The translations under genes and the position numbers were made by a program. Shown piece by piece: positions 36,962 to 46,125 of a DNA stretch of 64,000 nt. Under the pieces are notes generated by a model. That model worked only from the letters and a program-made list of their open reading frames with translations. It ran no database searches and was not told the DNA's origin. Position 1 is the stretch's first letter, and each line of letters opens with the position of its first letter. Source of the DNA: Amarobacter sp964507025 (GTDB lineage Bacteria; Chloroflexota; Dehalococcoidia; Tepidiformales; Tepidiformaceae); NCBI GenBank assembly GCA_964507025.1, contig CAZDOK010000002.1:248001-312000 (forward strand). The letters run 5' to 3'.

Positions 36962-37683
36962 ACCGGCATCGCGTCCCAAGTGCGGCCACGCAGCAGCCGA
37001 CCCGCCCTGCTCTTTCCAACCCGGCGCCCGTCGCAGTCGTGCGCGCCCCACTGCTTGAAGAAGAAGGGCACGGCTGCATCCTCACACTGACGACGAATGG
37101 AATCCGCCCACTCCTCCATCATCGGCCGGGCTTTTGGGCCGGACTCGCCACCGACGATCACCCAGCGGACCCCACTCAGGTCGAGCTGGAGTGGCCCCAG
37201 AAGCGGTTCGCAACTGAGGAATCGTACCGTGGCGGGGGTCAGCCGGAGCGCATCAACGCGGTTCACCCAGCGTTGATTCTCCACCGACGTTCCCATCCAG
37301 ATGTTTTCGGTCCATGTGAGTTCCCGCGCGAGTGCCGCCGCACGCTCAGGGCGCTTGGTGAGCACCTGGAAGCTGTGCCACCACGCACGATTCATTGTGT
37401 CGAACACCGCCACGATGTAGTCGTCGGGCACCTCCTCGTGGAAGAGGTCGCTCATCGAGTTCACAAAGATGAGCCGGCTGCGCTTCCACTGCAGCGGCAG
37501 TTCGAGTCGCTCGGGCCGGAGTTGGAGGTCGAAGCCGTTCTCATACGGGTGGCCCGGCACCCCCCGAAAACGCTCCGCGAACGTCTCCGCGTAGCAATGG
37601 GCACACCCCGGGCTGACCTTCGTGCAACCCGTCACCGGATTCCAGGTCGCCTGCGTCCATTCAATCGTCGAACCGTCGCTCAT
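36958..37683 (-). CDS. Three-Cys-motif protein, phage Gp37/Gp68 (DUF5131) family
   Basis: The 241-residue protein begins TIEWTQATWNPVTGC and has the three-Cys motif C20-x6-C27-x2-C30-Y, which resembles but is not a standard radical-SAM CxxxCxxC site. Further family marks: FVNSMSDLFHEEVPDDYI, VLTKRPERA, WMGTSVENQ, FLSCEPLLGPL and VIVGGESGPKARPM. The fold is likely a TIM-barrel relative of radical-SAM enzymes. GGGAGG precedes the ATG, CATAAT lies upstream. It pairs with TcmP. Such genes travel on phages and islands; role unknown. Confidence 0.85.
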   Translation of the reverse strand: MSDGSTIEWTQATWNPVTGCTKVSPGCAHCYAETFAERFRGVPGHPYENGFDLQLRPERLELPLQWKRSRLIFVNSMSDLFHEEVPDDYIVAVFDTMNRAWWHSFQVLTKRPERAAALARELTWTENIWMGTSVENQRWVNRVDALRLTPATVRFLSCEPLLGPLQLDLSGVRWVIVGGESGPKARPMMEEWADSIRRQCEDAAVPFFFKQWGAHDCDGRRVGKSRAGRLLRGRTWDAMPV

Positions 37684-38050
37684 GGAGAGCCTCCCATGAC
37701 GTTCACATTCGCGCTGCCATTATGATCTATTTTGGGCTTGCGGCTTCCCACGGCGATCACCTGGCGAATCAGAACATATGCTCCGCATCGTGTCGACACC
37801 CCCTGTCGCTCCCACACTTTGCGGCCCCGTGCAGTCGCGGCTACCCGTAGTCGAAGGACCCACCGTCCCGCCCGTCCCTTCTCCCGGCCATTACACTGTG
37901 ACGTGCTTCGCAGTCCCCGATCGGTGCCAGCCGGAACACTGGTAGGGCGGCGGCACGGCCGCGACCTCCGCTTCCCGGATGCTCCTGTCGCCCCGGCTCA
38001 GCCGGGCCATAGCCGTGCCGCCGCTTCACGTTCGGAGGGAGAACACGCGC
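37684..38050. other. Intergenic region with divergent promoters and a structured leader
   Basis: This 367-base gap holds the CATAAT box for the leftward three-Cys gene (37719-37724) and, near the right end, a folded leader for the methyltransferase gene. I see no gene in the middle part. Confidence 0.5.
37947..38024 (+). ncRNA. Structured 5' leader of the methyltransferase gene (candidate riboswitch)
   Basis: A perfect 13-bp outer stem (37947-37959 with 38012-38024) encloses about 52 bases that contain an inner hairpin CCCGGC-TCA-GCCGGG (37992-38006) and a possible small CCG/CGG stem. The ribosome-binding site GGAGGGAG follows 10 bases later. The layout resembles a translational regulatory RNA. 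It matches no riboswitch consensus I know. Confidence 0.35.
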
Positions 38051-39112
38051 ATGCAGGCAACAGCACCACAGGCAACGGCCGAGGCCTTCGTCGAACGCAT
38101 CTTCGCCGCCGGCCTCGCCGCCTTCGATATCTACGGCCTTTACATCGGCGACAAGCTCGGGCTCTATCGCGCCCTCGCCGAGGGAGGCCCGGCCACAGCC
38201 GAAGACCTCGCGGCCCGGGCAGCGATCGACACCCGCTACGCACTGGAGTGGCTCGAACAACAGGCCGCGTTCGGCGTCCTTCACCACGCCCACGGCCGTT
38301 TCGAGCTCCCGCCCGCCCACGCGACCGTCCTCCTCGATAAAGACGACCCCAACTACCTGGGCGCCATGGCCCGCATGGTCACCGGCGCCGGGCTTCAGAT
38401 GCCCCGCATCCTCGAAGCCTACCGAAGCGGAACCGGCCACCCCTGGGAGGCCTACGGCCGCGACATGATCGAGGGCCAGGCCGACTTCAACCGCCCCTTC
38501 TACCTGAATTCCCTCGTCAACGACTGCCTGGCCACCGTGCCCGCCATCCACGAGCGCCTCTCCCGGCCCGGCGCACGCGTCGCCGAGATCGGCTGCGGCG
38601 GCGGCTGGGCCTCCATCGGCATCGCTCGCGGCTACCCCGGCGCCACCATCGAAGGCTTCGATCCCGACGAACTCTCCATCGACATCGCCAACCAGCACGC
38701 CCGCGACTATGGTCTCGCCGATCGGGTCCGCTTCCACGCCGTCGATGCGGCCACCGTCGCAGGCGACCGCACGTTCGACCTGGTCGCCGCCTTCGAATGC
38801 ATCCACGACCTGTCCGACCCCGTCGGCGTACTCCGGAGCATGCGCTCGCTCGCGGCCGAAGGTGGCACCGTCCTGGTGATGGACGAGCGCGTCGCCGACG
38901 AGTTCGGCGAGGCCGACGATGTCGAGCGGTTCTTCTACGGCTTCAGCATCACCACCTGCCTCTTGAACGGCCGCGCCGAGCACCCCTCGGCCGCCACCGG
39001 CACCGTGATGCGCGCACCCACCCTCGAGCGCTATGCACGGGAGGCAGGCTTCGCCGGGATCGAAGTGCTCCCGATCGAAAACGACTTCTTCCGGTTCTAC
39101 CGGCTGTATTGA
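38051..39112 (+). CDS. SAM-dependent methyltransferase with N-terminal winged helix
   Basis: The 353-residue protein has an N-terminal helical/winged-helix part (LGLYRALAEGGPATAEDLAARAAIDTRYALEWL in pieces) as in O-methyltransferases of the Rv2258c type, then a class I core: VAEIGCGGGWASIGIA, IEGFDPDE, FHAVDAA, LVAAFECIHDLSDP and GTVLVMDERV. ATG 38051 follows GGAGGGAG. Substrate unknown; the N-terminal domain usually mediates dimerisation. Preceded by a structured leader and followed by a hairpin. Confidence 0.88.
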   Translation: MQATAPQATAEAFVERIFAAGLAAFDIYGLYIGDKLGLYRALAEGGPATAEDLAARAAIDTRYALEWLEQQAAFGVLHHAHGRFELPPAHATVLLDKDDPNYLGAMARMVTGAGLQMPRILEAYRSGTGHPWEAYGRDMIEGQADFNRPFYLNSLVNDCLATVPAIHERLSRPGARVAEIGCGGGWASIGIARGYPGATIEGFDPDELSIDIANQHARDYGLADRVRFHAVDAATVAGDRTFDLVAAFECIHDLSDPVGVLRSMRSLAAEGGTVLVMDERVADEFGEADDVERFFYGFSITTCLLNGRAEHPSAATGTVMRAPTLERYAREAGFAGIEVLPIENDFFRFYRLY

Positions 39113-39120
39113 ACGCCTCG

Positions 39121-39150
39121 CGGGCGGGAAGAGCTCCGGCTTTCCGCCCG
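39121..39150 (+). terminator. Terminator hairpin after the methyltransferase gene
   Basis: CGGGCGGGAA pairs with TTTCCGCCCG (10 bp with one G-U) around a 10-base loop, just downstream of the stop. Confidence 0.6.
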
Positions 39151-39250
39151 CCCTCCGTCATGGGAACAATCCCGGCCGCTGGCTCGTCAGGTTCGGCGGG
39201 CTGTGGCCGGGTGAATTGTTCACGAAGCTGCAGTTCAATTGGGGGCAGCG

Positions 39251-40687
39251 ATGGAGGAGACAATAAGTTACGATGCAACCGCGAGGCCCTCACCGCCTCA
39301 GCCTTCCTCACCGGGCCGTTCCATGCTGCCCCGCATCCAGTACGCCCAGGCTCCCGACCGCGTCTCGATCGCCTTCTGGTCGGTCGGCGATGGCGTCCCG
39401 ATCGTGGTCATGTACCCGCCCGGCTTCAGCAACATCCAGTTCGAATGGGACATGCCCGAATCGGCCGGCGTCTACGAGAGCGTGCGCAGCTGGGCAACCG
39501 TGATCCGCTTCGACCACCGCAATAACGGCCTCTCCGAACGGGGCGTCGCCGATGTCTCCCTCGAGGGGTTCGCCAACGACCTCGATGGGGTGCTCAACCG
39601 CCTCGATCTCGGCCGCGTCCACCTCTTCGCCGGGACCGATTGCGGCAAGGTGGCCATCCACTACGCCGCCCACAACCCCCGGCGTGTCGCCTCGCTCACC
39701 CTCTTCCGCGCCAACCCCGGCCCGGGCAGCTCGGCTGCGGCCCCCGAGTGGACGAACCTCCGGCCCGTGCTCGATCGCGACTGGCGCCTGTTCACCGACC
39801 TCCTCGCAACGGCAATCAACGGGCTCGAAGACGGCGAACAAACCGCCCGCGTCGCCCGCTACATCCGCGAGAGCGTGAACCCGGAGGAATTCATCGCCGC
39901 CAGCGACTCCCTGGCCCGCGCCGATGTGCGCCCGCTGCTGGACCAGATCCGCTGCCCGGCACTGGTCCTCCACCGAATGGACTCGCCCTTCTTCGCCATC
40001 GAGCGGGCACGCGGACTGGTCGCCGCCATCCCCGATGCCCGGCTCTCCGTGCTCCCCGGCAAATCACCCTTCGCCTGGGACGACTCGGTGGTCGATGCCG
40101 TGCGCTCCTTCGTCCTCGAAATCGCCAGTGCCGAAAACCGCGCGCGCTTCGGCGTCCGCAGCGGCACCCAGTTCCGCACCATCCTCTTCACCGACATCGA
40201 ACGCCACAACGAGCTTATCCGCCTGCTCGGCGACCATGCGGGCCGCCAGGTGCTGCGCGAACACGAACGCGTCACCCGCGAAGCTCTCCGCGCCCACGGC
40301 GGCAACGAAGTGAAGTCCATGGGCGATGGCTTCCTCGCCTCCTTCAACTCCGCCCAGAAGGCGCTCGAATGCGCCATCGCCCTCCAGCGCTCCCTCGCCG
40401 CCGAAAACCTCGGCGCCGGCCTCTCCGGACCCCTGAGCGAAGGGCTCCGTGTGCGCGTTGGCGTGAATGCGGGCGAGCCCATCGCCGAAGACGACGACCT
40501 CTTCGGTACCGCCGTCATCGCCGCCGCGCGCATCGCCTCCCTCGCCGCGGGCGGCGAAATCCTCGTCGCCAACGTCGTCCGCGAACTCGTCGCCGGCAAG
40601 GGCTTCCTCTTCAGCGACCGCGGCGAACAACCCCTCCGCGGCCTCGAAGACCCCGTCCGCCTCTGGGAACTCCGCTGGTCCGACTGA
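39251..40687 (+). CDS. Alpha/beta-hydrolase-fold sensor fused to class III adenylate/guanylate cyclase
   Basis: Residues about 27-290 form an alpha/beta hydrolase fold closely similar in layout to the one at 6193-7245. Its nucleophile elbow reads G128-T-D130-C-G132, so Asp sits where Ser is usual. The C-terminal cyclase domain has both metal-binding Asp (FTDIERHNELI and KSMGDGFLASF) and the GVNAGEPI and GTAVIAAARI segments, so it looks catalytically competent for cAMP (or cGMP). I infer a ligand-controlled cyclase. ATG 39323 (MLPRIQYAQ) aligns better with the paralogue start; ATG 39251 has a weak GGGGGC site. Confidence 0.88.
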   Translation: MEETISYDATARPSPPQPSSPGRSMLPRIQYAQAPDRVSIAFWSVGDGVPIVVMYPPGFSNIQFEWDMPESAGVYESVRSWATVIRFDHRNNGLSERGVADVSLEGFANDLDGVLNRLDLGRVHLFAGTDCGKVAIHYAAHNPRRVASLTLFRANPGPGSSAAAPEWTNLRPVLDRDWRLFTDLLATAINGLEDGEQTARVARYIRESVNPEEFIAASDSLARADVRPLLDQIRCPALVLHRMDSPFFAIERARGLVAAIPDARLSVLPGKSPFAWDDSVVDAVRSFVLEIASAENRARFGVRSGTQFRTILFTDIERHNELIRLLGDHAGRQVLREHERVTREALRAHGGNEVKSMGDGFLASFNSAQKALECAIALQRSLAAENLGAGLSGPLSEGLRVRVGVNAGEPIAEDDDLFGTAVIAAARIASLAAGGEILVANVVRELVAGKGFLFSDRGEQPLRGLEDPVRLWELRWSD

Positions 40688-40739
40688 TTGGGGGCGCTGA
40701 CGGCCCCTTACCCGGGTTCTTGGTACCTTCTCTCCTGAA

Positions 40740-42416
40740 ATGAGACGTCTTCGCCTGGGGCTGGCTCTGGCCAGCCTCGTTACTGCCATCCTGGTCGCCC
40801 CCTCTGGTCCCAACACCGCCGCCGCGCAGTCCGGCATCGACTGGGAACCCTGCGGCGGCCGCGTCGAATGCGGCACGCTGGCCGTCCCCCTCGACTACGC
40901 CAACCCGGCCGGCCGCACCATCGAGCTGGCCCTCATCCGCATCCCTGCCCGCGAACCCTCGGAGCGCCTCGGCGTCCTCATGGCCAACCCCGGTGGCCCC
41001 GGCGCATCGGCCATCGAGTTCACCCGCATCTGGGTCAGCCTGCTCTCCAACGACATCCGCAACCGCTTCGATATCGTCGCCTTCGATCCCCGCGGCGTCG
41101 GCGAGAGCTCCCCGATCATCTGCCACGACCGCCTCCAGGATCTCGTCGCCTTCGACCCCGACCCCGACAGCGACGACGAATGGGAACTGGCGAAGCGCGT
41201 CTCGCGCCAGTTCGCCGAAGACTGCGCCCGCAAGTACGGCGATATCCTCCCCCATCTCGGGACGAAGAACGTCGCGCGCGACATGGACCGCATCCGCGAA
41301 GTCCTCGGCGAGGACAAGCTCAACTACGTCGGCTACTCCTACGGAACCTCGATCGGCGCCGTCTACGCCGATATGTTCCCTTCCCGCATCCGCGCGATGG
41401 TCCTCGATGGCGGCACCGACCTCTCCCTCGGCTATGAAGACACGATCCGCACCCAGATCATCGGGTTCGAGCGCGCCTTCCAGGCCTACCTCGATGACTG
41501 CGCCGCCAATCGCTGCGCCATCGCCCGCGACGGCGACCCGCGAGCCCTGGTCAACACCATCATCGCGACGGCCGAGGAGAAGCCCCTCCCCTCATCGCGC
41601 GCCGACCGCCCCGCCGGACCGGGCGAAGTCCAGCTGGGCATCATCTCCGCGCTCTACAGCAAGTTCACCTGGGGCGCGCTCACCACGGCTCTCGAACAGG
41701 CGAACAAGGGCGATGGCACCGGCCTCGTGCAACTCACCGATGCCTACCTGCAGCGCGAGCCGAACGGCGACTACCCCAACTTGATCGAAGCCAACGCCGC
41801 CGTGAACTACGTGGATGGCGAATGCCCGAAAGACCCCGACGCCTACCGCGGGCTCGGCGATGTCGTCGCGAAAGATGCCCCCACCTTCGGGCGCTCGGCA
41901 TCCACCTCCGGGCTCGTGTGTGCCTATTGGCCGGCGACGCCCGACCCGGTGACCACCCCACGCGGCGCAGGCGCTCCGCCCATCGTCGTCATCGCCACCA
42001 CCAACGACCCGGCAACACCCTACGAGTGGGGAAAGGCGCTGAGCCAGCAGCTCGAAAGCGGCGTCCTCGTCACCTACCGGGGCGAAGGCCACACCATCTA
42101 TGCCCAGGGCAGCGGCTGCATCGACGACGTGGTCGATGCCTACCTGGTCAGCCTCGCCGTGCCCGGAGCCGATACCACCTGCGGCAACGGCCCACCGCCA
42201 CCCGAGACGAACGCAACCACCGCCACGCCGCCGACCGAAACCGCCGGTACCCCAGTGCCCGGGAGCACTGCCACACCCCCCATCGCACCCTCTACCGGCG
42301 AGGCGAACGGCGAGGGCGAAGCAGAGACGTTCTGGTACTGGGTGTTCGGGCTGGGCTTCTTCGCGCTTGCGCTGGGCTTCTTCGCCGCGGGCTTCATCCT
42401 CCACGGGCGGCGCTAG
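40740..42416 (+). CDS. Secreted alpha/beta hydrolase, TAP-like peptidase, membrane-anchored
   Basis: A 558-residue exported hydrolase: signal peptide (cut near AAAQS), oxyanion region MANPGGPGAS, FDPRGVGES, nucleophile GYSYGT (S200), catalytic Asp in ATTNDPATPYEW and His in GEGHTIY, with the C-terminal TAP-like domain pattern. Homologues (SlpD/E, TAP) cleave tripeptides or esters outside the cell. A Pro/Thr-rich stalk (about 485-525) and a final membrane helix ending GRR tether it to the membrane. No good ribosome-binding site before the ATG. Confidence 0.9.
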   Translation: MRRLRLGLALASLVTAILVAPSGPNTAAAQSGIDWEPCGGRVECGTLAVPLDYANPAGRTIELALIRIPAREPSERLGVLMANPGGPGASAIEFTRIWVSLLSNDIRNRFDIVAFDPRGVGESSPIICHDRLQDLVAFDPDPDSDDEWELAKRVSRQFAEDCARKYGDILPHLGTKNVARDMDRIREVLGEDKLNYVGYSYGTSIGAVYADMFPSRIRAMVLDGGTDLSLGYEDTIRTQIIGFERAFQAYLDDCAANRCAIARDGDPRALVNTIIATAEEKPLPSSRADRPAGPGEVQLGIISALYSKFTWGALTTALEQANKGDGTGLVQLTDAYLQREPNGDYPNLIEANAAVNYVDGECPKDPDAYRGLGDVVAKDAPTFGRSASTSGLVCAYWPATPDPVTTPRGAGAPPIVVIATTNDPATPYEWGKALSQQLESGVLVTYRGEGHTIYAQGSGCIDDVVDAYLVSLAVPGADTTCGNGPPPPETNATTATPPTETAGTPVPGSTATPPIAPSTGEANGEGEAETFWYWVFGLGFFALALGFFAAGFILHGRR

Positions 42417-42478
42417 CGGTTCGCCAGCGAAACATGTCCTAGACTTCGCACATACGGGCGAGGCGGAGGAAGAGACGA

Positions 42479-43759
42479 TTGGCCGAGGCAACGCCCGGGA
42501 CCGCTGTTGCAGCGCGCGCACGGCGGGCGCCACGCGTCTTCTTCGGGTGGTGGATCATCGCCGCCGGCGCCGGCCTCCAGATGATGCAGGCCATGTTCCT
42601 GGGCCAGGCCTACGGCGCCTACGTCGTCCTCCTGCGCGACGAGTTCGGCTGGAGCAAGACCATGCTCTCGGCCGCCTCTTCCCTCCGGGAGGCCGAGAGC
42701 GGCATCCTCGGCCCCATCCATGGCTGGATGCTCGACCGGATGGGCCCGCGCGCCGTCGCCCGCATCGGCGTCGCCATCCTCGGCGTCGGCTTCATGCTCT
42801 TCAGCCAGGTCAACAGCCCGCTGACGTTCTACGGAGCCTTCCTGGTCATGTCGGTCGGCGGCAGCATGGCGGGATACATGACGGTCACCTTCGCCGCCGT
42901 CCACTGGTTCGAACGCCGCCGCGCGACGGCCATCAGCCTCACCTCCACCGGGTTCGCCATGGGCGGCATGGCCGTGCCCATCACCGTGCTCCTGCTCGAA
43001 TGGCTTGGCTGGCGCGGCACGGCATTCCTCTCCGGCGTGCTGATCATCGTGATCGGGTTGCCGCTCACCCAGGTGCTCCGCCACCACCCGCACGACTATG
43101 GCCTGCGGCCCGATGGAGACGATAAACCGCACGATGCCGACCCGAAGGCGGCGGCGCGTTCCACCGAGGGCGACTTCACCCTCGGCGAGGCCGTGCGCCA
43201 GCCGGCCTTCTGGTGGATCTCGCTCGGCCATGCCTCCGCACTCTTCGTCGTCTCATCCATGGGTGTCCACCTCATCTCCCACCTGCGCGAAAGCCAAGGC
43301 TACTCGCTCGGCCAGGCATCGACGATCGTCTTCTTGCTCACTCTCCTCTTCATGACCGGGAACATCAGCGGCGGCTTCCTGGGCGACCGCGTGAACAAGC
43401 GAATGCTCCTGGTCGCGTGCATGGGCATGCACTGCGCCGGCCTGCTCGTTCTCTCGCACGCAGTGAACGTCTGGATGGTCATCGCCTTCACCCTGATCCA
43501 CGGCCTGGCCTGGGGCTGGCGCGGCCCCCAGATGGCAGCCATCCGCGCCGACTACTTCGGCCGCTCGTCGTTCGGGAAGATCATGGGCGTCTCGAACATG
43601 ATCATCATCATCGGGACCATCAGCGGCCCGCTCATCGCCGGCTACATGTACGACCGCACCGGCGACTACCGCCTCGGCTTCGATATCCTCGCCGGGATCG
43701 CGCTCGCCGGGTCCATCTTTTTCATTCTCGCGCGCAAGCCGGTGCGTTCCGGGCCGTGA
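42479..43759 (+). CDS. MFS transporter (OxlT/monocarboxylate-like)
   Basis: The 426-residue protein has 12 membrane segments with a central loop containing a His/Asp-rich stretch. The opening RVFFGWWIIAAG and FGWSKTMLSAA, GPIHGWMLDRMGPR match the oxalate:formate antiporter/monocarboxylate branch of MFS. Start is TTG, preceded by GGAGGA. Likely carries an organic anion; substrate not predictable. Sits between the secreted peptidase and a lipoprotein gene on the same strand. Confidence 0.88.
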   Translation: MAEATPGTAVAARARRAPRVFFGWWIIAAGAGLQMMQAMFLGQAYGAYVVLLRDEFGWSKTMLSAASSLREAESGILGPIHGWMLDRMGPRAVARIGVAILGVGFMLFSQVNSPLTFYGAFLVMSVGGSMAGYMTVTFAAVHWFERRRATAISLTSTGFAMGGMAVPITVLLLEWLGWRGTAFLSGVLIIVIGLPLTQVLRHHPHDYGLRPDGDDKPHDADPKAAARSTEGDFTLGEAVRQPAFWWISLGHASALFVVSSMGVHLISHLRESQGYSLGQASTIVFLLTLLFMTGNISGGFLGDRVNKRMLLVACMGMHCAGLLVLSHAVNVWMVIAFTLIHGLAWGWRGPQMAAIRADYFGRSSFGKIMGVSNMIIIIGTISGPLIAGYMYDRTGDYRLGFDILAGIALAGSIFFILARKPVRSGP

Positions 43760-43865
43760 GAAGTGGAGACGCTCCCGTCCCGTAGCCTGCCCTTTCCCGT
43801 GCGGGGTTGTATCCTGACTCCCGGCCCGGGCGCCCACAGAGCGCCTTCGCCGACTGGTGTCCCAA

Positions 43866-44855
43866 ATGCATCGACTGCCCCTCCTGCTCGCCGTGGCCGG
43901 CCTGTCGATCGTGTTCCTCGCCTGCGGTGGCGACGACGACGATGCGCCTGCCGAAACGTTCCCCACCACATCCGACCCCGCCCGCAATATCCCGCCCGAC
44001 CAGCGCGGCAAGATCAACGTCGTCGTGGCCGGTTCCGATTTCCATGTCGGTCAGAACAACTTCGTCTTCGGAATCACCGACGCCAACGACCTGCCCCAGG
44101 GCGGCGCCACCGCCAGGGCCACGTTCTACGACCTGCGCGAACCCGGCAACCCGAAGCCCGTGTTCGCCGCCGACGCAGTCCAGAGCGCGCCCGGCGTCGG
44201 CCAGGAAGTGCGTCACATCCACGCCGGCGGCGAAGTCCACGTCCACGGCGGGCAGGACGAGAACCGCGTCGGCTACTTCGTTCCCGTCGCCTTCGGCCAC
44301 GCCGGCCCATGGGGCATCGCCGTCGAAGCGACCCTCAAGGACGGCACGAAGGGCGTCGCGAGCGTCGGCTTCGAGGTCTACGCAAAGTCCAACATGCCTG
44401 CGCTCGGCCAGGAAGCCTACCGCAGCGATAACCTGACCAGGGCCGACGTGAAGGACCTCCGCGAGATCGACTCGGGTGAGCCCCCGAACGACATGCACGA
44501 CGTCAAGATCAAGGACGCCATCGCGGCAGGCCGGCCACTTCTGATCGTCTTCTCCACCCCGGCCTTCTGTACCTCCCGCTTCTGCGGCCCCGTGAACGAG
44601 GAGGTCGAGTACCTGCACGACCTCTATCGCAACGACGTGGACTTCGTGCACATCGAGGTCTGGCGGAACTTCGACAAACGGGAACTGAACCCCACGGCCC
44701 GCGAATGGCTCACCTGGCCCGATGGCTCGCTCCGCGAGCCCGTGGTTTACGTGGTCGACCGCAAGGGCACCATCTACGACCGCTGGGAAGGCCCGGTCGC
44801 GCGCAACATCATGGAGCCGAGCCTGAAGGCAGTCGCCGAAGGCGCCACGCGGTAG
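43866..44855 (+). CDS. Lipoprotein with C-terminal thioredoxin-like domain
   Basis: The 329-residue protein has a lipobox (VFLACGG) and acidic tether, a beta-sandwich-like domain (about 35-170) with an HIHAGGEVHVHGG segment that could bind metal, and a C-terminal thioredoxin-like domain (LLIVFSTPAFCTSRFCGP, then VHIEVW and PVVYVVDRKGTIYDRW). The Cys pair is spaced CxxxxC, not CxxC. Probably an envelope redox or copper-handling protein. ATG 43866 preferred over GTG 43857. Confidence 0.78.
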   Translation: MHRLPLLLAVAGLSIVFLACGGDDDDAPAETFPTTSDPARNIPPDQRGKINVVVAGSDFHVGQNNFVFGITDANDLPQGGATARATFYDLREPGNPKPVFAADAVQSAPGVGQEVRHIHAGGEVHVHGGQDENRVGYFVPVAFGHAGPWGIAVEATLKDGTKGVASVGFEVYAKSNMPALGQEAYRSDNLTRADVKDLREIDSGEPPNDMHDVKIKDAIAAGRPLLIVFSTPAFCTSRFCGPVNEEVEYLHDLYRNDVDFVHIEVWRNFDKRELNPTAREWLTWPDGSLREPVVYVVDRKGTIYDRWEGPVARNIMEPSLKAVAEGATR

Positions 44856-44888
44856 CCCCGTCCGCTCTCCTGTTACGTCGCACCGGGG

Positions 44889-44894
44889 TACATT
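44889..44894 (+). promoter_or_regulatory. -10 box for a probably leaderless lysC transcript
   Basis: TACATT exactly 6 bases before the ATG with no ribosome-binding site between; no clear -35. Confidence 0.45.
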
Positions 44895-44900
44895 CTCATC

Positions 44901-46124
44901 ATGCTTGTTGTCCAGAAATACGGCGGCACCTCCGTCGCCGATGCCGACCGCATCCGCCATGTGGCCGGCCGAGTCATTAAGCGTGTCCGCGCGGGCGACC
45001 AGGTGGTGGTGGTTGTCTCGGCGATGGGGAACTCGACCGATGACCTGCTCGATCTCGCCCTCCAGGTCGCGCCCGACCCCGAGCCTCGCGAGCTCGACAT
45101 GCTCCTCTCCACCGGCGAGCAGGTCTCCGTTGCCCTCCTCGCCATGGCCCTGAAGAACCTGGGCCAGGACGCCGTCGGGCTCACCGGACAACAGGCCGGC
45201 ATCATCGCCCAGGGCCGCCACTACCAGGGCCGCATCTCCCGCGTCGAAGCCGACCGCGTCCGAAGCGAGCTCGCCGCCGGCCGCGTGCCCGTGGTTGCGG
45301 GCTACTGGGGCGTCAACGAAGACCAGGAGATCTTCACCCTCGGCCGCGGCGCCAGCGATACCACCGCCGTCGCCCTCGCCATCGCCCTCGGTGCCGAACG
45401 CTGCGAGAACTGCAAGGACGTCGAAGGCGTCTACACCGCCGACCCCCGCATCGTCCCCACTGCCCGGAAGCTCAAGGACATCAGCTACGAGGAGATGCTC
45501 GAGCTGGCCACCCAGGGCTCGACCGTGATGCACAACCGCGCCGTCGAGCTCGCCTCCGTTTACAACGTCCCCATCCTCGTGACCTCGAGCATGGTCGAGG
45601 CGCCCGGTACCCTCATTCGAGGAGAAGCAGACTTGGAAGAACGAAACCGCGTGCGTGGCATCGCCCACGACTCCGACGTCGCGAAGGTCACCATCCGGCG
45701 GGTGCCCGACCAGCCGGGCATCGCCGCCAACATCTTCGAACCCCTCGCCGATGCGGGCATCAGCGTCGACACCATCGTCCAGAACTCCAGCGAGGGGAAC
45801 CTGACCGACCTCACCTTCACCCTCTCACGCAAGGACCTTCGCAGGGCCGAAGGCCTCATGCCCGAGATCTGCGAGAACGTGGGGGCACCTGAGTTCACCT
45901 CCGATGCGAACCTCGGAAAGGTCAGCATCGTCGGCGTTGGCATCCAGACCGCCCACGGCTATGCCGCCCGCATGTTCCGCGCCCTCTTCGATGCGGGCAT
46001 CAACATCGAACTGATCTCGACCAGCGAAATCCGCCTCACCTGCATCATCTCCGCCGACCGCGTGCACGACGCGGTCCGGGCGCTACACACGGCATTCGAG
46101 CTGGAGACGCCGGTTACCGCCTGA
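44901..46124 (+). CDS. lysC: Aspartate kinase
   Basis: A 407-residue monofunctional aspartokinase, first step to lysine, threonine and methionine. Kinase motifs: KYGGTSVADADRI, STGEQVSVALLAMAL, GRGASDTTAVALAIALGAERCENCKDVEGVYTADPR split over the core. Two C-terminal ACT domains (VTIRRVPDQPGIAANIF, VSIVGVGIQTAHGYAARMF) for allosteric feedback. One internal start for a beta-subunit-like product cannot be excluded. Followed after one base by the PAP2 gene. Confidence 0.95.
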   Translation: MLVVQKYGGTSVADADRIRHVAGRVIKRVRAGDQVVVVVSAMGNSTDDLLDLALQVAPDPEPRELDMLLSTGEQVSVALLAMALKNLGQDAVGLTGQQAGIIAQGRHYQGRISRVEADRVRSELAAGRVPVVAGYWGVNEDQEIFTLGRGASDTTAVALAIALGAERCENCKDVEGVYTADPRIVPTARKLKDISYEEMLELATQGSTVMHNRAVELASVYNVPILVTSSMVEAPGTLIRGEADLEERNRVRGIAHDSDVAKVTIRRVPDQPGIAANIFEPLADAGISVDTIVQNSSEGNLTDLTFTLSRKDLRRAEGLMPEICENVGAPEFTSDANLGKVSIVGVGIQTAHGYAARMFRALFDAGINIELISTSEIRLTCIISADRVHDAVRALHTAFELETPVTA

Positions 46125-46125
46125 T

